DNA of 64,000 bases, taken from positions 343,807 through 407,806 of the forward strand of contig MU130381.1 in assembly GCA_015039465.1 (NCBI GenBank), given 5' to 3'. This DNA is from Phlegmacium glaucopus. Taxonomy: Eukaryota; Basidiomycota; Agaricomycetes; Agaricales; Cortinariaceae. Both the position numbers and the translations under genes were made by a program. The notes beneath the pieces were generated by a model, which worked only from the letters and a program-made list of their open reading frames with translations, was not told the origin of the DNA and did not search any database. Of the stretch, positions 1 through 10,145 are shown piece after piece; the first letter of the stretch is position 1, and every line of letters starts with the position of its first letter.

Positions 1-285
1 AAAGTGTGAATTGTAACTAAAAAAACTAAAATCTACCACACCTATCTATTTCTGATCTACTTGTAAAGGCTTACAAATCTATATTTTTTTATAATTGGTT
101 ACACTAAAGAGCTCACAAACCCATGTTTTTTTGTCAGTAATAGTCACATTTATTTCTTTCTAAATCTACACTAAAAGGCTTATTGATCACCATAAAGGAC
201 TCACAAATCCATGTTTTTTTGTAAGTAACGATCACATATATCTCTTTGAAGCTACACTAAAAGGACTTACAAATCCACATTTTTG
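1..285. repeat. AT-rich imperfect tandem repeat
   Basis: Three to four diverged units share the phrases ACACTAAA, a stretch like CTTACAAATC or CTCACAAATCC, and CATGTTTTTTTGT. They recur at about 60, 101, 170 and 251. No coding sense was seen in either strand. I cannot assign the repeat to a family. Confidence 0.6.
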
Positions 286-299
286 GTACTAAATGCTCG

Positions 300-1650
300 T
301 ACTTATTGCTGTCATGGATTTCCCAACAGTTAGGAAAAAAAACCTTATGAAGGAGAAGCCGTCACGAGAAAAGCAGTTACCACGACTAGCTGACCGGTGG
401 ACTAGTGGGGGTGATGGTAGGTGAAAGAAGGAGAAGGGACGGCGAGACCACCACCACCACCAACGGCCAAGCAGTAACACCCAGTGGAAAGAGAAGAACC
501 AAGGCCGATTAGGTCATCGCCGGCGGAAGAGCTGCGACGTTGAAGGAAGGGGTAAGGAAGGGAGTAGTAGGAAGGGAGGTTTGAGGAGTTATAGTAGGGG
601 TAGGTACGGTAAGGGTAGCAGGAGTAAGGAAGGTTTGAGGAGTTATAGTAGGGGTAGGTGCAGTACGGGTGGGAGTAAGAACAAGGGTAGGAGGAACGGC
701 TAGGAGAGGCCGTACATGTACGATAGGGTCAGTGACAGTAAAGGGAGGAAGAGTGAGAGTGAGAGAAAGAGTGGGAGTAGGCGGAAGAGTGGGAGTGGGA
801 GGAGGTTGAGAAGAGGTAGTAGGACCAATATAACTAGACTCCTACGCTACGTGACAAATATCGTCGCGGCCAAAAACTCGTAGCTGAAGTAATAAAGCTC
901 ACAACGGGTCAAAGGAAACATCGCAGCATTCACGAATAAGGATCTTTAGCGGAAACATTACACATCATTCATTATCAATTGCCTCTTAATTGCACTTTTG
1001 AATGATGAACACGCTGAAAGGGATGCCGATGATGTAGAACTTCGGCGGTCAGCTGGGGGCTACCCTCTGGGCGTACACGGTGTTGTAGAGTTTGTCAACT
1101 GATATTGTTCATAGTTGCCACATGTCACTTGCTTTCTTCTTGTCTCTTCTTTTTTGAATGAGTCGTTACTCTTATGTCGAAAAATAGCAGTCGATCTGGG
1201 TATCGCACAACTTCCAAGTACTAAAACGACCCGGTGCGTTAGAGAAGGTTAAACAAAAGATACCCAAACCGACGAACTTCAAAGAAATCAACCAGTTAGA
1301 GGCGACTTGTTCTCATTCGACATATGTGATTAGTTTGAATTTCTTTAAATGATTGGAGCGTCTGAACGCTCGTAACGTCGGTAGAGCCGTAGAAAGCGTG
1401 GTAAACTCCTCCGTACACAGACCTCCCCGAACTGTCCGAAGCTTCGACCATAGCCAGCCCACGAACTCAACCAGCAGGAGAAGCATCGGCACCTGCTCAG
1501 GTAGACTCATAAGAGGACACATCGACGTTAAAGAACCCCAGCCCACGGACGACTCCACCTCCTGCAGAAACCATGTAAACGATTTCATCGCTACAACCAT
1601 CAGAAATTCCAACCCTAAATTCCACCCTTTCGGGGTCGTGAATCTTTAAT
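300..1650. other. Gene readable only in reversed, non-complemented order
   Basis: Neither strand codes here. Reading the printed bases from 1620 down to 328 in reverse order, without complementing, gives a coherent fungal-type gene. Exons lie at about 1620-1356, 1303-1161, 1100-1005 and 940-328. The introns between them begin GTTAGT, GTAAGT and GTAAGT and end TTCAG, TATAG and CTAG. The product has a Ser/Thr/Pro-rich start, a helical middle, the block NKHLRRYKGNWATLEIMK, and a long acidic tail with DGDDIEEFG twice. It then has basic runs (TKKRKV, GKRKKV, PKRKYSKKK) and a stop. Two in-frame TGA codons sit where CGA is expected. The last intron junction is off by one base in my model. The GA-rich tract at 540-830 is the acidic tail. 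The protein resembles uncharacterised Agaricomycete proteins; its function is unknown. Confidence 0.75.
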
Positions 1651-1828
1651 ATATCGCCAGCAATTCCAACCCCACACAACGTTAATTGGTGTTTTATCCA
1701 CTGTTTACCATTGTAATTATTTATATTTAAGGTTAGAAATTACATAACAAACTAATGTAATTAATGGCATTGGTTCCACCACAAATTAGTGGAAATTCAC
1801 CAAAAATTGCTGGAAATTATGATTCTTT

Positions 1829-4800
1829 TTGATGGAATCTGGGGTTGTTTTTTACAACCCCCCTGGTCTCACAGTGACACTGGACAAATCTGACTTCTAC
1901 ACACTACAAAAAATTGAGCCTGTACGAGTAGGAGGGGTTGGCAGAGCATCTGTGATGGCTATAGGGATGGGCGACATCCACCTTCACATAGGACCCCACA
2001 CCACACTCATACTCCGTAACGCCCTCTATATCCCTGAGGCTACAGTCCATCTCATATCAGTAAGCGCGATCACAAAGGACGCAAAAATCAAAATTCTCTT
2101 TGACGATACATCATGTTGTTTTATCCAAAAAACAACCAATAAAACAATTGCTCACGGTTCCTTGACTTCAAAGAAGCTGTATTTGCTCAACCTACATGAC
2201 GCAAGTACTGAGCATGCTTTTGCTGTCACCCAAAGTCCTGACATGGAAACTTGGCATCGCCGTCTTGGCCACACCAACTACCAGGCCATCCAGGACATGG
2301 CTCGCAGGGGCATGGTCAAAGGTATGCCCACTACTTTCCCCAGCGCACCTTCTAAATGTGAATCGTGCATCCTCGGAAAACAGACTAGAACACCTGTTCC
2401 AAAGACACGTGAAGAGGGGCCAGGGCATCGAGCGACCAGGAGATTGGAGAAAGTATGGGTAGATCTTACCGGTCCTACTGCTGTACCGTCCAGAAATGGA
2501 AATATATTCATCATGAATATCATAGACGACCTCACATCTTACTCCTGGTCACTCATGTTACCAAACAAAAGTAGTGCTTTTCCACAGCTAAAACAATGGG
2601 AAGTTGCAAGGGAGAACGAGTTGGGGATAAAAGTCGGAACATATAGAATGGACAATGGTGAACTAAAATCAGATAAAATGGAAGCCTGGCTATGATCAAG
2701 GGGAATCCAACAGGAGTTTACTGCCCCTTATACCTCAGCACATATTGGCAGGGTCGAACGATTACATCGCACGCTCATGGGAAAAACTCGCTCAATGCAA
2801 TCCTATGCCAAGTTACCTCCTTTTCTATGGGAAGACCTATACTCAACGGCAAATCATCTCCATGTCCGAACAATCAGCAAAAATGCATCTAAAACCCCAT
2901 TCAAACTATGGTACGGACGAGCACCCAACTATTCCTACGTACGGGAGATCGGATGCAATGCATACATCTTAATTCTTAACAAACACAACCCCAAAATATA
3001 CGAACGATCCATCAAATGTGTCCTTGTCGGCTATGAAATGCAATCCAAGTCTTACTTGTGTTGGAATCGAGAAGATCAGCGGATGTATAAGTCGTATCAT
3101 GTTAAATTCATTGAGAGTCATGAGACCTCAGTCCCATTGATCACTCCGGATAACCCTGACAACCCTCAGGAGGAGTTACTACCATCCACTATCAGTGATA
3201 TCTTTCAGACGGCATCACCAAACTCGCAACCATGTGATGATGACAAAATAATATTGCCCAATCACGATCCGAATCCCAATCACGATCAGCAACAACTACA
3301 GACTTCTGATGTTTCCGGAAATAATGTTGAAGGACAATTTCAAGCTCATCCAGGGCAGCGAAACCTATCAATATTTTCCGGACCGCAAGACTAAATGATG
3401 CAATTCAGAAATCAAAAGATAGCGCACAACGAAAGGCTGAGGAGAAAGGGAGAAAGAAGACTTTACAGGATATATGTGAGGAGGAGATTCGAAACGATCC
3501 AGAAGTGGTGGAGAAGGCCGGCATCAACGAGCTATGTGATCTGTATGAAAAACTTGTTATCGACGATCATCTTACCCCAACAGAATGAACGGATATCCTA
3601 CCTTCAGCCATAACAAGCCAATCTGAGGTTGATCCCGCTATCTTGGACTTTGAAGATACACCTAACACATGGGAACAAGCGAAGATATCTAAACATGCAG
3701 ACAAATGGGAGGCTGGCTATTGAGATGAACTGAAATCACTTAATGAGATGGGTGTTTACGATTTAATACCACCTACTGATGTCCCAAAGGGATGCAAAAT
3801 CCGCAAAGGACGACCGGTATTCCACTTAAAACATAATGAACGTGGCGAACCAACTCGTTGGAAGGTTAGACTGGTATTCAAGGGATTTGAGCAAATTTAT
3901 GGACGAGATTATACATCGACTACCTCACCTACTGCACGAATGGAATCTTGGCATATCCTCTTGCATATCGCTGCCTGCAAAAACTGGGATATTCAACAAA
4001 TCGACATCAAAACCGCCTTTCTCTATGGACTGTTACCTGATGACGAGGTACAGTACATGCGGCAGCCAGAGGGATTTGAGGAACCAGGAAAAGAGACATG
4101 GGTATGGAAACTGAAACGGGGTTTGTACAGGATGAAGAGTGGACGGATCTGGAACCAGACAATGAATTCCGCGATGCTCTCTTGGGGATTCACACAATTA
4201 TCCTCTGAATCCTGTATATATTACAGGAAACATCCCGAGGGGTGTGTTATCACTGCTGTTCATGTTGATGATTTCCTCTCCATTGCGCATCCAAAATCCG
4301 AGAACACTCACTTTAAAGAACAAATGAGGACTATATGGACAATTTCCGATCTGGGCGAACCAAAATTCTGCGTTGGCATTGGCATTTCTCGAGACATCTC
4401 CTCCAAAGCTATTCACTTATCCCAGACAGCTCTCATTGATAAAGTGGTCTCGCAATTTGGCCAAATAGATGCATTTCCCATCTCTACTCCGATGGACTCA
4501 GGCCTGAAGCTACGTCGCCCTGACCCAAAGAGTATCTCTACTGTTGATAAAGAACGTCTCATGAAATTACCTTATAGGTCCCTTGTCGGTTGCCTCATAT
4601 ATCTCTCAGTCGGCACTTGACCAGACATTACATACACAGTACAACAACTCTCACAATTCCTCAACAACTTCTCCTATGCACACTGGAACGCAGCCATTCG
4701 GGCCGTACGCTATTTTAAAGGCACACGAGGACTGCAGCTATGCCTGGGTGGGAACAACCCCATTGAGCTTCGAGGTTTTACAGACTCGGACTGGGCCAAC

Positions 4801-5229
4801 TGCCTCGATACTAGGCGTAGCGTTGGAGTGTTCCTCTTTACTTTAGGTTCCGGCATTGTAACTTGGAGCTCCTGCAAGCAGAAGACAATCGCTACGTCCT
4901 CGTGTGAAGCTGAGTACACCACTGCATTCGAGTCATCCAAAGAGGCCATCTGGCTTCGTACCCTTCTCTCCAAAATCGACATGAAGCCACATGGACCAAC
5001 CACTATCCTATGCAATAACAACGCTGCCATTGTCATATCCAATGATCTGTCTCTCCATTCCCGTTCAAAGCACTTCGACATCAAGTACCATTTCCTCCGG
5101 GAGAAAGTGAATAATGACGAAATTTTGTTATCATACATCAATACTCGAGACAATGTGGCCGACTTATTCACTAAAGCGCTTGACAAGACGAAGTTTACTT
5201 GTCTTCAGTCTCTTATCGGTCTTTCCTGA
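1829..5229 (+). pseudogene. copia pol polyprotein, broken
   Basis: This encodes the protease-integrase-RT-RNase H polyprotein that would copy and insert the element. The start has ESGV where the protease DSGA motif is expected. The integrase zinc finger reads WHRRLGHTN and CESC. The DDE core follows (VWVDLTG, MDNGE, GRVERLHRT). RT begins near DELKSLNEMGVYDLIPP and contains VHVDDFLSIA. RNase H ends with SKHFDIKYHFLRE and DLFTKAL. In-frame stops at 2693-2695, 3586-3588, 3721-3723 and 4618-4620 are all TGA. A frameshift near 3360-3400 moves the linker to another frame. It is therefore non-functional. Most of the stops fit CGA to TGA or TGG to TGA. Confidence 0.92.
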
Positions 5230-5333
5230 CCCTTTTTTTCTTCGTCTCCTTATCTTTTATTTTATCCTTTTTTTTACTTCTTATTTCTTGATTCCATTCG
5301 AGGAGGGGGCACTTTGTTCATGGTGAGGAGGAG

Positions 5334-5636
5334 TGTTGAGAGTTGAGGCCACCATGACCAAAGTAGGAGAGGCCACCTCGAACAAAGCGGAGTGGGCGAC
5401 ATGCCACAAAGCGGCTGCACTCATTGTACCGTCTACATATAAATACCTTATACCTACGTACACATACCTCAGTCGTTGTAACAAGTGACTGAGGTATGAG
5501 GTCTTACCCTATTCTTTATTTACTTAAACTTACTGTACCTAGTGTTACGCTATCATCTAGGTACAGTGGACAATATATAGTCGTTGTAACAAGTGACTGA
5601 GTGTTACACTATCATCTAGGGTCTAAGATTTTAACA
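5334..5636 (+). repeat. copia 3' LTR (303 bp)
   Basis: It starts TGTTGAGA directly after a purine tract and ends TTTTAACA, so it has the TG..CA ends of an LTR with imperfect inverted termini. It contains a TATA-like TATAAATA at about 5439. A block of about 110 bp is partly duplicated inside: GTTGTAACAAGTGACTGAG recurs at about 5474 and 5583, each followed by a copy of TATCATCTAG. Confidence 0.75.
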
Positions 5637-5639
5637 AAT

Positions 5640-7164
5640 TGCCGTCCTTCTCCATTCCACATGCTTACCTTCCACCTTCATTCCACCAGCGAGTGATGAA
5701 AGATTTGATGCAGTGGCTTGATGTCTACCAGGAGAGAGGGTCTCAGAGGAGAGAGGCTGCCCATGTACGGCTCATGTAGGGAATGTCACGTGTTACCCAT
5801 GGGTTAACGACGGGTTTTTACATATGATATAATAGCCCCGAATTTTCTGAACATTTTGCAATTTTTTTCATGTAAATTGGTGAAGAACTCACTAAGCTAC
5901 AGCTGTGCAAAGTTTCAGAGGCCTATGGTCAATTGTGATGTCACAGCACACCAATTAGTGACCATGGGTTTGCCAAATTTGGAAATTGGCCATTTTGGGC
6001 AACCTATGTCAGCAAAAATGGATGCTGAGGGCACAATTCTTTGAATTCAAGGCCAAAACTTGGTAGGGGTATAACTCTGCCATTTCTCAATGGATTTGAG
6101 TAAAAAAAAAGGTTCTGAGATCACAAAATTTGTAGTTACAGGCCCAGATAGTCAAAACCCGCGAAATTCCACGGGTAACCCGTGACATTCCCTAGGCTCA
6201 TGGATGCGGTATGCTTGTCCAATTCTTTTTGGTTCTGCAAGTTCATGATTTTATTCAGTGGCATGTCCCTGTATGTGCCCTTTTCAAAGGCCGTGTAGTT
6301 GACAAGCCCAAACACTCCATGCCCAGGACGCCAGAAACATCTGGGGGAAATGTTGAGCACAAAGTTTACATGTTGCAAGGCATCATCCTATTAGTTGTGG
6401 AGCTGAAGCTTGCCATCAAGGACGAGATGGAACATGTTGCACAGGTTCTTCTGGAACTCATTTGTAAATAATTTCTGCATCTCACTCTGTGATGTGGCTG
6501 AGACCTTGTACCCAAGCAGCATACAAGCTCAATCATGACAAAGATCTTGACCCACAACCTCCCATCTTTGCCATACTGACTGACCTGAAAGATTTTTATT
6601 TCTTCTCCTACGCTGGCTCTACTTTCAGGATGGATAAAGAGATGTGTGTGTCCACTGCGACGAGGGCAGACTTTTTCAATGGCATGGGAGATGGTAAGCT
6701 CCTCTCTCTCAGTTTCCATTGCAAAAGCTTTCACACTATGTTGACAGTCACAGAGTATTTATTTTCTACCATACTCGAAGGGTATGTCTCTATCCTAAAT
6801 GCTGTTGTCAAGAGGTCCTGCCATTGCAAGACCATTGGTGATGTAAGTACATTCTTCATACTATTGCCTTCAAAGATAACTTTAAGGCCAGTATGTAGAT
6901 CTCGAAGCACAATTCTGCACAATCTGGAAGACCTACTCCAGACCATCTCAAAGTTCCAGGGGTATGTAGTATTTGAAGCTATGATGAATTAAAATTAATT
7001 TCACTGAATCATGGCTCAGAAAGCACAGCCCTCACTTGATAACTGGACCAAAGCAGCCAAGTTAGCTCAAGAGGCACAAGCAACTTTAAGCAAGTGTGAT
7101 TGTTCCTCCCTGGAGGTATGGGAAAATACCAGCCAGCTTGGATTGCGCTGTTTGAAAGCAAGGT
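5640..7164 (+). pseudogene. Unidentified Agaricomycete gene, split by a MITE
   Basis: Coding sense resumes right after the copia LTR (HAYLPPSFHQRV..., about 5660-5776) and breaks exactly at the hAT-type MITE at 5777-6194. It continues in the same frame on the far side: AAHVRLM then DAV with one target copy removed. Further pieces lie at 6340-6470 (EHKVYMLQGIILLVVELK) and 6489-6992 (FAILTDLKDFYFFSYAG, LEGYVSILNA). A small exon at 7010-7160 ends at an AG/GTAAGC donor. Frameshifts separate the pieces. The VELK run and the following 'LTDL.DFYFFSY' resemble nuclease-fold (PD-(D/E)XK-like) proteins, but that is a weak guess. It could be a gene of unknown function from a large fungal family. It is broken in this copy. 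Confidence 0.55.
5777..6194. mobile_element. hAT-type MITE (418 bp)
   Basis: The termini are a perfect 14-bp inverted repeat, TAGGGAATGTCACG at the left and its complement at the right, with weaker pairing further in. The element is flanked by a perfect 8-bp direct repeat GGCTCATG at 5769-5776 and 6195-6202. The YAGGG-type end and 8-bp target duplication are the marks of hAT transposition. No transposase is inside, so the element is non-autonomous. Confidence 0.9.
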
Positions 7165-7544
7165 AAGCATATTGAAGTTTAGTTAAGTGGCCCATTACTG
7201 ACATTGAGCAATTCAAGTGTGTCACACTTGGCCAAGATTGGCTCTTTGACAGACTGGGATCAAGAGCAAATTACTAGAGATGTGGGCCGTTGCTTTGCAT
7301 GGCAATACGAGTCTTACGGTTATTATATAGAATACTTATTTTTTTTTAATTAAAATAATATTTATCTATGAAATAATTTATTATTAATAATTATTTTACA
7401 AAATGCAATATATTTTGCTTTTTACAAGCAATTAGCTATTTTTTTGTTGTCAGATAGAGAGAGTAAAGAAGTGAAAAACAAAAGATAAATTAATAAAGGA
7501 TTAAAAAATGAACATGGGAATAAAGAGGTATACTTGCTCCTACT
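7165..7544. other. AT-rich spacer, no gene seen
   Basis: Apart from a possible intron start after the exon that ends near 7160, I see only AT-rich sequence with no coding sense. Confidence 0.5.
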
Positions 7545-7557
7545 GTTTACATACTTT

Positions 7558-8386
7558 TTTTTTTTTTTTGAGATCATGCAGATTTAATTCGCTGTAGACT
7601 TAGTACAAGTATGTAGCGAAACGATACAGAATCAGTATCAATGTATATACACCCCAACTTTCCCTCAGTTTCCTCCTCCGGGTCGGCTCCCATTTAAGGT
7701 ATCTAATGAGTCATTAACCCATGTTGTATACCGAATTTGTACTCTGAGAAGTCCACCATTGTATATATACCCCAGATTATCTATATATTCATAACAGTAA
7801 TGTAATAGTGTGAACTCCGGAGTGATCCTAATCATTCTGTACTACCCAATGTTTCCGCTGATCCTCCCTTCTTGGGCTGCCCCTTTCTTCCTTTGGCATG
7901 TGACTTCCTTAAGCGATGTTGTCTTGAGTTATCGGTTGTTTCTTCTGACTAAGGCAGGAGGCGTATGACGTGCATCTCGTGTTCGTGTGAGTAAGGCTTC
8001 TTGAAGCTGGGAAGACAAAGTGGTGATGAATCGGGTACTCCCCGCCGATATACGTCCCAAATGATTTTCTAATGTTCGACCAACCCGGGATCCCACGGGG
8101 TCAATCTTTCAGTTGTTCGGATATGATGTGCCCAAATGGTGCCAACGCCAGCATGTCACCAGCTCCCAAAAGAACTAAGGCTGTTACACCTATTTACGAT
8201 GATGGTAATTTCCCACCACCCTTGAGGGTACTCGAGTGATATCATTAGACCGTGTTCCAGGCCCAAACAGGGGTGGGAAACTCATAGTGTCAACATGTAG
8301 TCTACGAGTGGCGACAGCAGGTTTCGAACCCTTGGCCCAGCGCGAGGCTAAGCACGAGTGATGGTACCCCTAGGCCACCACGCCGC
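7558..8386 (-). mobile_element. tRNA-derived SINE, unusually long (829 bp)
   Basis: Read on the minus strand, the head has an RNA polymerase III promoter. Box A, TGGCCTAGGGG, lies at 8377-8367, and box B, GGGTTCGAAACC, at 8331-8320. The tail is a run of A, seen as T at 7558-7569 on the plus strand. A perfect 13-bp target duplication, GTTTACATACTTT, flanks it at 7545-7557 and 8387-8399. Together these show a retroposed tRNA-derived SINE. The body shows no coding sense. It is much longer than usual SINEs, so it could be a composite. Confidence 0.85.
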
Positions 8387-8606
8387 GTTTACATACTTTA
8401 CTAGTCTTAGTAGTAGTGGAGGCCCTGGTAACAGCCTGACCCAGTCACACTGTGTGACACAGCCACTGGTGTCACATTTACTGATACAGTTGCGGTTCCT
8501 TGAGTTCTTGACTGTTTCCCTCCATTTTTTTTGTGAAGTATACATATTACAGTGTATATAATACATTAAATATGAATATTACCCCTAAATAAATAAAATA
8601 TTCCAG

Positions 8607-8762
8607 GAAAATTGCAATATTATGACAAAGATCTTATACATTCTGATGTCAATCATCTATATCCTCCCAATCCTGCTTATCATCTCAGTAATATGTCTTC
8701 CAGTCCCACTAACCTTATCAAGGATGAGCTTACAAGCACCAAAGAAGGATATGAGGAACAAG
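8607..8762 (+). other. Exon-like remnant
   Basis: An open stretch of 52 codons lies between an acceptor (ATTCCAG) and a donor (GTAAGG). It reads GKLQYYDKDLIHSDVNH and onward to TSTKEGYEEQ. It may belong to the broken gene at 5640-7164, separated from it by the SINE, or to a related gene. A similar small exon (CSLNFEESKAAVQDFAD) lies at 10940-10992 between CCTGCAG and GTAAGT. The product is unknown. Confidence 0.4.
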
Positions 8763-8974
8763 GTAAGGGTATGGATATTCAGATCCTTCTAGGATTTATC
8801 ACAAGGAATTTGTGTATTTTCAAAAAAATTCTGCTTTGAACCATGTAGCTCTTTTTTTGCTCTTTTTTTGCAATTTTTTTTCTCAAAATCTGTTGAGAAA
8901 TGGCCTGGCTACACCTCCTGCATGGTTGCTCTGTTTCGTCACATTTAGAATATGTCCAAATTAGGCAACTCAAT

Positions 8975-10145
8975 TCCCTCCACATCAATTATTGAACTAC
9001 CATGGTGGGCCAATAGATTATACATTTCTCCATCACTTTGGACGTGTACTTTACAGTCCCCCACGTTGTCCGGCCGGAGTCCAGCAGACTGCCAAAAGTC
9101 CGGCGGACTCCACTAAAATTCCAGTAAAAGTCCGGTGAGAGTCCCATCGGAGTCCGGTCAGAGTCCGGTGAAAGTAGAAAAATGCCTGGACTGTATGTCT
9201 GGTCACAGTCCGCCAGACTTTTGATAGAATTTAGGGTTATATTTAGATTTAGAGGTTAGGGTTAGGGTTAGATTTAGATTTAGGGCTTAGGATTAATATT
9301 TAGGGATGGGGATATTTTCTGTCCGTGTGGTAGCGCGTTCTTAGGTTAGGAGGGGATACAGGCATGTTTTGTACTTCCACCGGACTTCTGCCGGACTTCC
9401 ACCGGACTTCCACCGGACTCTGACCAGACTCTGACCGGACTTTGCTGGAGTCCGGCAGAAGTCCAGCAGAGTCCGGTCAGTCCGGCGGAATTCCGGCCGG
9501 ACAATGTGGGGGAGTGTAAAGTCCTCCTTTGGACAAATAAAATTGCAAAATGTAGAGAATGTTTAGATGTACATGTCCATGGGTCAAAACCTGGAAATTT
9601 TTATAGTTTACCCATGACAATCACCAGTGCATCTCCTGCTTCCACCTGTGCCTTCTTGGGCTATTATCTTCACAACAGATGGGATTTAGGATTATATTTT
9701 CAGAGATAAAATCATCTATTTGTATATTGCTTCAATTCTACAAGTTCAAAATTTTAATTACTGGCCCCTAACTATGTTAAAGTGCACATTTTGAGGATCT
9801 ATATTGACAGAGGGGGCACTAATTAAAAATTTGGACTTGTAGATCAATTGGAGTTTATATTCTAAGTGAAATCCTCCTGCAAATCATGCTCATGGGTGTT
9901 GTGGTTGAAGGGATAATGTCCAATCTCTTTGAAGCCTCATATTTGGCAGGAAATTGAGATTCATTTCACATGTTTGGGTTAAATATAATGTTTTTCCTGT
10001 AAGGAATATTTTAGGCATGTATAATTACTTCTTATTCTTAAATACAGCACAATTTATTTGGTATCTCAGAGGTGTGGAGAGCACAAATGCAATGTCTCAA
10101 GAAATTGGCTGTCACATACACTGAGGATTGTGCAACCCCATTAGT
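8975..10145 (+). repeat. Segmental duplication, copy 1 (with MITE inside)
   Basis: The sequence from ATTGAACTACCATGGTGGGCC onward is repeated in diverged form at 11790-12440. Copy 1 is interrupted by the TIR element at 9044-9526. Shared blocks include AAAATGTAGAGAATGTTTAGATGTA, the 'caaatcatgctcat.ggtgttgtggttgaagggataatgtcc' region and an exon-like end (GTGTGGAGA.CACAAATGC.ATGTC). Differences in that last block fall mostly at third codon positions. Confidence 0.7.
9044..9526. mobile_element. TIR element (MITE) with 8-bp TSD, copy M1
   Basis: The inverted ends are about 34 bp: GTGTACTTTACAGTCCCCCAC.. on the left, pairing with GAGGACTTTACACTCCCCCAC.. from the right. A perfect 8-bp direct repeat CTTTGGAC flanks it (9036-9043, 9527-9534). 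The interior is filled with short GGAGTCCGG/CCGGACTCC-like repeats in both directions and a patch of TTAGGGTTAGGG (about 9228-9300). It has no coding capacity. Two relatives lie at 22668 and 26624. An 8-bp duplication fits hAT or KDZ transposases; the ends are not typical hAT. Confidence 0.88.

Larger units (their letters stand above)
1810..5636 (+). mobile_element. Ty1/copia retrotransposon, 5'-truncated and decayed
   Basis: The domain order is protease remnant, integrase, reverse transcriptase, RNase H, which is the copia order. Gag and the 5' LTR are absent, so the element is 5'-truncated near 1810. It ends in a polypurine tract (GTGAGGAGGAG, 5323-5333) followed by one LTR at 5334-5636. 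No target duplication can be tested because the 5' end is lost. The 3' LTR abuts a decayed gene, so the element may have landed in that gene. Confidence 0.9.

Noticed and set aside
540..830. Purine-rich simple repeat or triplex-forming tract
   Set aside because: Read backwards it is the acidic, Gly/Glu/Asp-rich tail of the mirror-order gene, including the duplicated DGDDIEEFG block.
8320..8386. A tRNA gene on the minus strand
   Set aside because: Box A and box B are present, but no proper cloverleaf or acceptor stem closes, and the unit ends in poly-A with target duplications. It is the head of a SINE.
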